From: Sporomusaceae bacterium UBA1887
GTDB taxonomy: Bacteria > Bacillota > Negativicutes > Sporomusales > DSM-15969
DNA: 13,079 nucleotides
Direction of reading: 5' to 3'
Assembly (NCBI GenBank): GCA_002337925.1
Contig: DDHB01000068.1
Span: 1,432-14,510, forward strand
Shown: in pieces, positions 1 to 6,213 of the stretch
Position numbering within the stretch: the stretch's first letter is position 1
Layout of the letters: each line of letters opens with the position of its first letter
The notes under the pieces: generated by a model
The model's database searches: none
The model's input: only the letters and a program-made list of their open reading frames with translations
Told to the model about the DNA's origin: nothing
Program-made: the position numbers and the translations under genes

Positions 1-137
1 AAATCAAGACCTGTACAGAAATGGCCTTGAAAACAGGCCTTCCTTGCTGAAATTCCGAAACTCGCTGCGCTCAAACAGTCGGAATTTCTTTACGCAAGAA
101 AGGCCTGTTTTCACCCTGCGGGACGGCAATTTCAGTA
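1..137 (+). repeat. Structured repeat unit, copy A (left edge cut by window)
   Basis: This is a nested hairpin. Outer arms GAAAACAGGCCTT (29-41) and AAGGCCTGTTTTC (100-112) pair over 13 bp. Inner arms GAAATTCCGA (49-58) and TCGGAATTTC (79-88) pair over 10 bp, and TTGC (44-47) can pair with GCAA (94-97). The apical loop contains ACTCG..CGCTCAAACAG. A conserved tail CCTGCGGGACGGC lies at about 115-127. Aligned with copy B read on the minus strand, the loop, the tail and the linker after the inner stem (CTTTACGCAA against CTTAACGTAA) are shared. The outer stem has different bases but still pairs. Similarity also extends upstream (GCCTTGAAAA against GCCTTAGAAAA), so the unit may begin outside the window. 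No open reading frame of note lies here. I do not recognise a named RNA or mobile-element family. Confidence 0.7.
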
Positions 138-180
138 ACGGTCGACGGGACTAAAACAAGGAACGGAGAGGATACGGGAC

Positions 181-196
181 TTACGTTCTTTCGTAA
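181..196. repeat. Central dyad between repeat copies A and B
   Basis: TTACG (181-185) and CGTAA (192-196) are inverted around a 6-nt spacer TTCTTT. The dyad lies near the symmetry centre of the two inverted copies, whose loop cores are centred at about 68 and 289. This makes roughly the first 365 bases one large, diverged palindromic arrangement. The flanks of the dyad (about 140-180 and 197-224) also show weak mirrored similarity, with GGAGAG on one side and CTCTCC on the other. Confidence 0.5.
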
Positions 197-224
197 CTAT
201 TTCTCTCCTCTTTTGGCCCTTCTG

Positions 225-365
225 GAAATAGCCGGTCCGAAGGATGGAAAATTGCCGGATTACGTTAAGAAATTCGTACTGTTTGAGCGAAAACGAGTTT
301 ACGAATTTTAGTAATCCGGCAATTTTCTAAGGCTATTGGAAGATTAGGCCTAGACTTTTTGGTCC
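225..365 (-). repeat. Structured repeat unit, copy B (inverted relative to A)
   Basis: The outer stem is a perfect 16-bp pair, GAAAATTGCCGGATTA (247-262) with TAATCCGGCAATTTTC (312-327). The inner stem is GAAATTCGTA (269-278) with TACGAATTTT (300-309), including one G-U pair. A further AATAGCC (227-233) can pair with GGCTATT (331-337). Read on the minus strand, the loop is ACTCG..CGCTCAAACAG, as in copy A, and the tail CCTTCGGACCGGC (about 231-243) matches the tail of copy A. The structure is shared while the stem sequences differ, which looks like compensatory change. The inference is a conserved element at RNA or single-strand level. Its function is unknown. Confidence 0.7.
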
Positions 366-388
366 TTTTGTGGCAATGACAAAAGGAC
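362..388. repeat. 10-bp hairpin beside repeat copy B
   Basis: GTCCTTTTGT (362-371) pairs perfectly with ACAAAAGGAC (379-388) around a 7-nt loop. No T-run follows on either strand, so it does not look like a terminator. It lies just outside copy B. Whether copy A has a counterpart cannot be seen, because the window starts there. Confidence 0.5.
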
Positions 389-415
389 GGAACCGGGCTT
401 TCCCCTCCTGCTATG

Positions 416-465
416 AGAGGGCTGTCGCACTATATTTGATAGTGCGACAGCCCTCTTATTTTGTT
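416..465 (+). terminator. Strong 18-bp hairpin terminator
   Basis: AGAGGGCTGTCGCACTAT (416-433) pairs perfectly with its complement at 439-456 around a 5-nt loop. A T-rich stretch, TATTTTGTTGTT, follows on the plus strand. No T-run follows on the minus strand. The canonical reading is therefore termination of plus-strand transcription entering from the left, through the repeat region. The hairpin also sits only about 10 nt past the stop codon of the minus-strand gene ending at 467, so it may act as a barrier in both directions. Confidence 0.7.
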
Positions 466-466
466 G

Positions 467-949
467 TTACATCAAACAAAAGCCTCCCTGACACATGGCC
501 AGGTCAATATCCGGATCGTGCTCCATTGGCAAGTTAACGCGGGTTGTTAATTGGCAATCAGGGCGCATATAGCGAATTTCATGTACGACCAGACGGTAAA
601 TCACTAAGCTGTTTTCGTCTTTGTCGGCAAAGTAATGCTTCATATCCGGTATTTCAGCTACCATCAGGTCCCGCAGAGCTCTGAAAACCGGTGATCCTGG
701 CTTGGTATCATCTTTGAGACGTCCATAGATACTCAATACTTCCTGATCTTTTCCCATCAAACACAATTCAACTCTTGGATTGGATTGTAAGGCCGATATT
801 TTTTGGGAGTCATAGCGGCTGAACAGCCAAATATGTCCGTCTCCATCAATATAAGGCTTCATGGGCCGCACCCGAGGGCGGTTATCATCAACACTGCCCA
901 TGAATGCTACTCCTGAGCGCACCAAATCAATGACTTCTTTTTCGTACAT
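467..949 (-). CDS. Pyridoxamine 5'-phosphate oxidase family flavoprotein
   Basis: This is a 160-residue protein of the FMN-binding split-barrel (PNPOx-like) fold, probably a cytoplasmic flavin- or heme-binding reductase of unknown substrate. The N-terminal half has the expected pattern: GVAFMGSVDDNRPRVRPM (about 13-30), then the HIWLFSRYDSQK strand-turn (39-50), then NPRVELCLMG (57-66). The start ATG at 949 has a perfect AGGAGG seven bases upstream. The C-terminus ends in a CQGGFC pair (Cys153 and Cys158), which could bind a metal or form a disulfide; this is a guess. The gene lies 84 nt downstream of the SNF2 gene on the same strand with no clear terminator between them, so co-transcription is plausible. 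The family is too broad to assign a reaction. Confidence 0.85.
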   Translation of the reverse strand: MYEKEVIDLVRSGVAFMGSVDDNRPRVRPMKPYIDGDGHIWLFSRYDSQKISALQSNPRVELCLMGKDQEVLSIYGRLKDDTKPGSPVFRALRDLMVAEIPDMKHYFADKDENSLVIYRLVVHEIRYMRPDCQLTTRVNLPMEHDPDIDLAMCQGGFCLM

Positions 950-1033
950 AATGCTACCTCCTAATTTGAATACCTTTTGTTCTACTTATTTTGTTAGACG
1001 ACAGTAGTCGTTTTCCTGCAGGCTTTGTGTTTA

Positions 1034-4000
1034 TTACATGAATAGTTCCCGGATTTCAGCTTCCGTTAATTTTGTTACAAGAGTTTCTCCCGGTTCTATG
1101 AGTGTATCAATTAATTCTTTCTTTTTTTGCTGCAGCAGGTAAATCTTTTCTTCAATGGTATCCTTGGTGATTAACTTGTAAACTTGAACGGAATTATTCT
1201 GACCAATACGGTAGGCCCGGTCAGTTGCCTGTTCCTCAACAGCCGGATTCCACCAAGGGTCATAATGAATAACCATGTCAGCACCTGTCAGGTTTAGGCC
1301 TGTTCCACCTGCTTTGAGGGAGATGAGGAAAACGTTTTTGTCACCTGCATTAAAGGCATGGACTAAACGAATACGCTCTTCTGCTTTTGTAGCACCATCC
1401 AAATAATGAAAAGATATACCAATCTCAGTTAATACTTGTCTAATTAGATGGAGCATACCGGTGAATTGAGAAAACAATAGAATACGGTGGCCGCCGCTAA
1501 TGGCATCTTTAATAATTTCCTGCAGTGCTTCCAGCTTGCCGCTGCCGCCTTGATAGTTTTCAATAAATAAGGAAGGATGACAGCAAATTTGGCGCAGTCT
1601 GGTAAGTAAGGAGAGGATTTTTATCTGGCTTTTTTCAAAGCCGCTTGTGTTCAGTTCAGTTTCTAATTCGCTGCGAGCTTGTAATAGCCAGGCCTCATAG
1701 AGTTTAGCTTGCTCACCGGTCATTTCGCTGACCATTTTACTTTCAATTTTTTCGGGTAATTCTCTAAGAACAGTCTTTTTCATGCGCCGTAAAATAAAGG
1801 GCCTTATATGGCGGGCTAACTCCTGACGAGCAATAGTATCGTCATTTTTCACGATAGGGATTTCAAAGCGGCTGGTAAATGCTTTGTGGCTGCGTAAATA
1901 GCCAGGCATAACAAAGTCAAATATGGACCACAATTCGGTTAAGGTATTTTCAATGGGAGTACCGGTTAAGGCAAAGTAACTTAACGCCTTGATCCTTTTT
2001 ACCGCTTTTGCATTCAGGGTATTAGGATTTTTAACATGCTGTGCTTCATCAAGAAAACAATACTTGAATTTTTTTTGTTCGTATAGAGATATATCCCGCT
2101 TTATCAAGCCATAGGAAGTTACAATCAGATCAGCCTGCTCAAGTCCCTGCAATTGCTCTACCCGATTACTTTGCTGGCCTGCCACCACGATGATTTTGAG
2201 ATCAGGAGCGAATTTAGACACTTCATCCTGCCAATTGTAAACTAAAGAGGTTGGTGCAATTACAATGGATGGTCCAGGAGCAGTTTCTTTCTCAGACAAA
2301 AGGAAGGTAAGCACCTGTAACGTTTTGCCCAGCCCCATATCATCGGCCAAAATTCCGCCCAGACCATAGCTGGCAAGTGATTTTAACCATTTAAAGCCGG
2401 TTTTCTGGTAATCACGCAGTTTTCCCTGAATACCTTGGGGCAAGTTGTATTCAACATCCTGGGGTTCGCGAATATCTTGAACCATTTTTTTGAAGGACCG
2501 GTTGCGTTCAATTTGAAAGTCTTCGCTTTCCCGTGCGAGGCTGTCCAAGTAAAGCGCCCGGTACTTGGGTAATTCAACGGTTTGTTTTTCAAGGTCTGAA
2601 GAACGCAGGCCAAGTTGATCAATTAATTTGGCGGCTGTCTGAAAATCCGGTGCGTCAAGCGAGATGAACGAGCCATCCTGCAGGCGGTGATAGCGCTTCT
2701 TTAACTTGTATGAAGCCAAGAGGGCAAGCAGTTCTTTCGGAGAAGTACCTTCATGATGAAGGGAGAACTCCAGCATAGTGCTATCAGCGTTTAACCGGAT
2801 ACCGGCGGTGATTTTGCCGGTGCTGGATAATTTCATATGCTTAAAGTCATCGGCATAGAAGATTTCAGCAGTACTGCGCAGCTCCGGGAGAGCTTGCTGC
2901 AAAAAGGTATAAATGGCATCTTCATCAGACTGAACCAGTTTCCCCGCTGCGTCAGTAAATCCATACCGTTTAAACAGGCTGAGCAAGCGACTTTCTTCCA
3001 GAGTGGACCTTACAACCCATTTACCATTGGCATCTGGCTGCTGCAGCACAGGTGCAGCTAAAGGGTTAATAACAATATCGCCATAGCGGAATTCAATTCG
3101 GGCACTCATGCCGTCCCCGAATCGATCAAAATAAATCAGCTTTTCCAGAGGTTCGTGATAAAACTGTTCTTGAACTGCGGCATCTACCTGTACAGGGATA
3201 AGGGATTCAAGCGCAGGCAGTACGGTAGTAACAAAATCGGATACCGCAGCAGAGGGGATGCGAATTTCCGGTTTTTTGACCTCCTGGAAGCAATTAATCA
3301 GTGGTTTCATATGACTGGCAAATAAAGAATCGACGTGATATAGCTTTTGCTCGTGAAAAAGATAAGAGAAATCGCCGTCAAGTCCATAGATGGCTGATCC
3401 AGCTAAGTCGGCAGATACCAGCAAACCACCGTCGATTGCCTGTACTGCCATGGTAAGCGATGGCCGTCCATCGTGAATACAGATAGCGGGAAAGCTTGTA
3501 TTATTGAATTGAGCGGCAAATGGCTGTTTCCCTACAGCATCAAAAAAACGCAGCAGGTTAGTGTTAGTAAGTCGAAACCGGCGTGCTTCAGCGAATGCGG
3601 AAGTGGCAGCACCGTATTGATAGCCCCAGGAAGAGCGTTGTTTTTCCTCTTGGTAAGCATGTTGTAAAATAGCAAGTAAGGACTGTGAAAAAGGGTCAAA
3701 CGATGCCTCTTGCGGGCGTAACGTAAAACTTTTTCCATAAATTAATTCCTGACCGCTGTCAAGTGCGGCCATAAGTTGAGGAATATCTCGCACAACATAC
3801 ATTCGTTCTGTGCCAATCATAAATTCGAGCCAGCTTATTTTTTGATAGGATGTGACGCTGAAGCCATAGGTGGGCCGAAGTGTTACTTGCTGCGAAGCAG
3901 TAGGTTCAAGCGTGGCTAATGCGTTGCGCTGAAAAAATGTTAGCATTTCTTCTGTAGCCCGGGTTAAGGGAAGCTGCTTTTCTAAGCCGAAATATATCGA

Positions 4001-4279
4001 CCAGTCCCGCTGGAGCGTTTTCAAAGCGGCAATGATATGTTTGCAGGCGCCATTGTCGCTATAAAATGCCGGGCAGTCACATTTGAATTGCTGAACTTCC
4101 TGATCGTCATTAAAATTTATGTAAGCGGTGTAAAGCTCCCGGCCAAGCACTCTGGCCTCAAAGGTATAATCACTGAGCAGGCGTAATTTACGGACATGCC
4201 TATCGAGGTAATACTGGCATCCCTTAGTATAAGCAGAACTTGTAGCTGCTTGGAGACGAATAAGCTCATCAGTTAACAT
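1034..4279 (-). CDS. SNF2-family DNA-dependent ATPase with N-terminal SWIM zinc finger
   Basis: This is a 1081-residue superfamily-2 ATPase predicted to translocate on DNA and remodel DNA-protein complexes, in the bacterial SNF2/RapA-like group. From ATG 4279, a SWIM finger (CDC...C.H, Cys67, Cys69, Cys79 and His81) comes first. A long central region resembling the bacterial SNF2-associated domain follows. The helicase core then shows a Q-motif-like LRDYQ (about 621), Walker A DDMGLGKT (646-653), DEAQ (744-747), LTGTPIEN (771-778), LLFSQF (934-939) and the C-terminal block GGTGLNLTGAD...WWNP...DRAYRIGQ (991-1027). An upstream in-frame TTG at 4339 would add 20 residues. I reject it because it lies upstream of the likely promoter at 4319-4327, whereas ATG 4279 has AAAGGA upstream. 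Bacterial SNF2 proteins also occur in defence loci, but the neighbours here do not suggest that. Confidence 0.93.
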   Translation of the reverse strand: MLTDELIRLQAATSSAYTKGCQYYLDRHVRKLRLLSDYTFEARVLGRELYTAYINFNDDQEVQQFKCDCPAFYSDNGACKHIIAALKTLQRDWSIYFGLEKQLPLTRATEEMLTFFQRNALATLEPTASQQVTLRPTYGFSVTSYQKISWLEFMIGTERMYVVRDIPQLMAALDSGQELIYGKSFTLRPQEASFDPFSQSLLAILQHAYQEEKQRSSWGYQYGAATSAFAEARRFRLTNTNLLRFFDAVGKQPFAAQFNNTSFPAICIHDGRPSLTMAVQAIDGGLLVSADLAGSAIYGLDGDFSYLFHEQKLYHVDSLFASHMKPLINCFQEVKKPEIRIPSAAVSDFVTTVLPALESLIPVQVDAAVQEQFYHEPLEKLIYFDRFGDGMSARIEFRYGDIVINPLAAPVLQQPDANGKWVVRSTLEESRLLSLFKRYGFTDAAGKLVQSDEDAIYTFLQQALPELRSTAEIFYADDFKHMKLSSTGKITAGIRLNADSTMLEFSLHHEGTSPKELLALLASYKLKKRYHRLQDGSFISLDAPDFQTAAKLIDQLGLRSSDLEKQTVELPKYRALYLDSLARESEDFQIERNRSFKKMVQDIREPQDVEYNLPQGIQGKLRDYQKTGFKWLKSLASYGLGGILADDMGLGKTLQVLTFLLSEKETAPGPSIVIAPTSLVYNWQDEVSKFAPDLKIIVVAGQQSNRVEQLQGLEQADLIVTSYGLIKRDISLYEQKKFKYCFLDEAQHVKNPNTLNAKAVKRIKALSYFALTGTPIENTLTELWSIFDFVMPGYLRSHKAFTSRFEIPIVKNDDTIARQELARHIRPFILRRMKKTVLRELPEKIESKMVSEMTGEQAKLYEAWLLQARSELETELNTSGFEKSQIKILSLLTRLRQICCHPSLFIENYQGGSGKLEALQEIIKDAISGGHRILLFSQFTGMLHLIRQVLTEIGISFHYLDGATKAEERIRLVHAFNAGDKNVFLISLKAGGTGLNLTGADMVIHYDPWWNPAVEEQATDRAYRIGQNNSVQVYKLITKDTIEEKIYLLQQKKKELIDTLIEPGETLVTKLTEAEIRELFM

Positions 4280-4318
4280 AGGTATTCGTTCCTTTCTCCA
4301 AGAGTGACTTATTATTTC

Positions 4319-4327
4319 AGTATAACA
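4319..4327 (-). promoter_or_regulatory. Extended -10 promoter for the SNF2 gene
   Basis: On the minus strand the sequence reads TGTTATACT, an extended -10 (TG-n-TATACT). No good -35 is visible. Transcription would begin about 30 nt before the ATG at 4279, which supports that start over the TTG at 4339. Confidence 0.5.
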
Positions 4328-4421
4328 CATTTTCGGCAAAGACCGATGCTTCTCAAAGGAGTTCGTCAGTGTGTACAGAATAGATAACGTAACGATTTAT
4401 CCTTTAGCTTGTTCAACTATG

Positions 4422-4469
4422 ATGTATTTCATTTATGGAATAAAGGAAGGATAATGCAATGAAATACAT
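4422..4469. promoter_or_regulatory. 12-bp inverted repeat, candidate operator of the YhcH-family gene
   Basis: ATGTATTTCATT (4422-4433) and AATGAAATACAT (4458-4469) are perfect inverted copies separated by 24 nt. A GATAAT that could be a -10 box lies between the arms at 4450-4455, 91 nt before the ATG at 4547. The layout fits repressor half-sites bracketing a promoter. A simple RNA hairpin is the alternative. A second small dyad, GTAGT-ACGCG-ACTAC, lies at 4482-4496. The regulator is unknown. Confidence 0.45.
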
Positions 4470-4546
4470 ACAATATGGCGGGTAGTACGCGACTACTGTG
4501 AGGCGTGAAATTGTACCAGCCAGGGTCTATTAAGGGAGGGAAAACT

Positions 4547-5008
4547 ATGTTTTTTAGCCGGATCGCTAATAAAGAGGCAGATAAGGCGATACTAACTGAA
4601 AATTTACATGCAGGGCTGGAGTATATTTGTCATTCTGACTGGACAAACATTCCTGATGGCCGGCATGAAATTGATGAGCATAACTATGTAATAGTATCGA
4701 CGTATACAGTAGAGCCTCCGCAAGACAGAAGGCCTGAAGCTCATAAAGAATATATTGATATTCAATTCATTATTGAAGGGGAAGAACTGATCGGGTACGC
4801 TGACCACAGTCAGGCTGGCAAGCTGCAGGAGCAAATTCCCGAAAGGGATTTGTATTTTTATGAGTCAGTGACAAATGAAACATATCTAAAAGTGACTGCA
4901 GGCAGTTATGCAGTATTTTACCCGTGGGATATTCACCGACCTAATTGTCAGAGTGTAGCAGGCTCAAAAGTGAGAAAAGCGGTTATAAAAGTTTTATATA
5001 AAAGATAA
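4547..5008 (+). CDS. YhcH/YjgK/YiaL (EbgC-like, DUF386) family protein
   Basis: This is a 153-residue cupin-like protein of the family that includes E. coli YhcH, YiaL and the EbgC subunit. These are usually linked to sugar or sialic-acid catabolism, and their exact reaction is poorly defined. Family signatures are visible: EAHKEYIDIQ (64-73), an EGEELIGY turn (77-84), and YPWDIHRPN near the end (125-133), with His66 and His130 as likely metal or active-site ligands. ATG 4547 is chosen because AGGGAGGG sits 6 nt upstream. A GTG at 4505 would add 14 residues but lacks a comparable site. The gene is monocistronic, with an inverted repeat upstream and a terminator directly downstream. No sugar-utilisation gene lies beside it, so its substrate cannot be inferred here. 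Confidence 0.88.
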   Translation: MFFSRIANKEADKAILTENLHAGLEYICHSDWTNIPDGRHEIDEHNYVIVSTYTVEPPQDRRPEAHKEYIDIQFIIEGEELIGYADHSQAGKLQEQIPERDLYFYESVTNETYLKVTAGSYAVFYPWDIHRPNCQSVAGSKVRKAVIKVLYKR

Positions 5009-5027
5009 ACATGAAGGTTAATTACAG

Positions 5028-5069
5028 AATGCAGCTTGAGTGGATGTGGACTCAAGCTGCATTTCTTTT
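5028..5069 (+). terminator. Rho-independent terminator after the YhcH-family gene
   Basis: AATGCAGCTTGAGT (5028-5041) pairs perfectly over 14 bp with ACTCAAGCTGCATT (5050-5063) around an 8-nt loop. TTTCTTTTG follows. The hairpin starts 20 nt after the stop codon. Confidence 0.92.
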
Positions 5070-5113
5070 GCGGCAATTATATAAAACGGTAACATGAAAA
5101 AGGATTTCTTTTT

Positions 5114-5141
5114 TTGATACGGGAATACATTGCTATATAAA
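5114..5141 (+). promoter_or_regulatory. Promoter of the aldo/keto reductase-glcD-glcF operon
   Basis: TTGATA (5114-5119) and TATAAA (5136-5141) are separated by 16 nt. A TG at 5131-5132 sits before an overlapping TATATA. Transcription would begin near 5148 and leave a short leader holding the AAGGAG ribosome site before the GTG at 5174. I see no operator or riboswitch in this leader. Confidence 0.6.
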
Positions 5142-5173
5142 TTTGGTGAAAGAAGGAAAAGGAGTGAAGTAGA

Positions 5174-6193
5174 GTGAAATATCGTGCTTTAGGTAAGACC
5201 GGCTTAATCATTTCGGAGGTCGGTTTCGGCTGTATTCCTATTATTCGTTTGCCGGCAGATGAAGCAGTGAGGGTATTGCAGCACGCTTACGGTCAAGGCA
5301 TAACATTTTATGATACAGCCAATGCATACCGGGACAGCGAAGCCAAGATTGGAATGGCTTTTCAAGGCATTCGCGATAAGGTGATATTAGCAACAAAAAC
5401 AATGAAGCGCGATGCGGCGGGGGCAAGAGAACATTTAGAGACCAGTCTGCGGATGCTCAAGACCGATTATATTGATTTATTTCAATTGCATCAAGTTGCT
5501 CAAGAGAAAGACTGGCAGTCAATTACAGCTTCCGGAGGTGCCCTGGAGGCGGCAATAAAAGCGAAAGAAGAGGGAAAAGTACGCCATATCGGCATTACCT
5601 CTCATAATTTATCTATGGCCATCAAACTAATGAAAACAGGAATTTTTGAGACAATCATGTTTCCTTTTAATTTCATAGAAGATGCCGCTAAAGAGGAAAT
5701 GATCAGCCTGGCTCAGGAAAGCAAAATGGCCTTCATTGCGATGAAACCTTTTGCCGGTGGCGCAATTGACAATGCAGCTTTAGCATTTAAATTCTTACGT
5801 CAATACCCGGAAGCTATTGTTATTCCCGGTTTTGACTCGGTTTCTTCTGTGGATGAAGTACTGTCCTTTTATGAGAAAAATAATACGTTCAGCGAACAGG
5901 ACAACGCTGCGATAGAACAGGTTCGGCAAAAATTAGGTAAGCAGTTTTGCCGTCGCTGTGAGTATTGCCAGCCCTGTCCCCAGGGAGTGGCAATCACACC
6001 GGCAATGGGATACCCTATTGTAGCTGCCCGGATGTCGCCGGCGGTATCTGTTGAGTTTTCCAAAGGGCCGATGGAAAGCGTTCCCAAGTGTGTAGAATGT
6101 GGAGTATGTATCAACCGCTGTCCGTATGAGCTGCCTATACCTGAAATTCTGAAAAGAAACTATGCTTTATATGAACAACACAAACAGGCTTAA
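5174..6193 (+). CDS. Aldo/keto reductase with C-terminal [4Fe-4S] ferredoxin-like domain
   Basis: This is a 339-residue cytoplasmic oxidoreductase. The N-terminal ~245 residues form an AKR barrel with the catalytic tetrad visible: Asp47 and Tyr52 in YDTANAY, Lys75 in ATKTMK and His106 in LFQLHQ. The C-terminal ~85 residues carry two cysteine groups, C-x2-C-x2-C-x2-CP (Cys259, 262, 265, 268) and C-x2-C-x2-C-x3-CP (Cys306, 309, 312, 316). These are expected to bind two [4Fe-4S] clusters. The domain order is standard for the Fe-S branch of AKRs in anaerobes, where ferredoxin rather than only NAD(P)H may supply electrons. The GTG start has AAGGAG nine bases upstream. It is the first gene of an apparent operon, ending 20 nt before glcD. 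The substrate is unknown; a hydroxyacid-related carbonyl is a neighbourhood inference. Confidence 0.92.
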   Translation: MKYRALGKTGLIISEVGFGCIPIIRLPADEAVRVLQHAYGQGITFYDTANAYRDSEAKIGMAFQGIRDKVILATKTMKRDAAGAREHLETSLRMLKTDYIDLFQLHQVAQEKDWQSITASGGALEAAIKAKEEGKVRHIGITSHNLSMAIKLMKTGIFETIMFPFNFIEDAAKEEMISLAQESKMAFIAMKPFAGGAIDNAALAFKFLRQYPEAIVIPGFDSVSSVDEVLSFYEKNNTFSEQDNAAIEQVRQKLGKQFCRRCEYCQPCPQGVAITPAMGYPIVAARMSPAVSVEFSKGPMESVPKCVECGVCINRCPYELPIPEILKRNYALYEQHKQA

Positions 6194-6213
6194 AAAGGGG
6201 GAGCAGCTGACGG

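Noticed and set aside
950..1033. ACGAC-TACT-GTCGT dyad between the SNF2 and PNPOx-family genes
   Set aside because: It is a five-base stem with no T-run or clear promoter boxes, and could be chance.
1034..4279. SNF2 ATPase as part of a defence island
   Set aside because: SNF2-type proteins occur in some anti-phage systems, but no methylase, nuclease, PLD-domain or other defence gene is adjacent. The SWIM plus SNF2 layout is common in ordinary Bacillota chromosomes.
4505..4546. Upstream GTG start for the YhcH-family gene
   Set aside because: The extra 14 residues are not family-like, and the strong AGGGAGGG lies inside this stretch, correctly spaced for the ATG at 4547.
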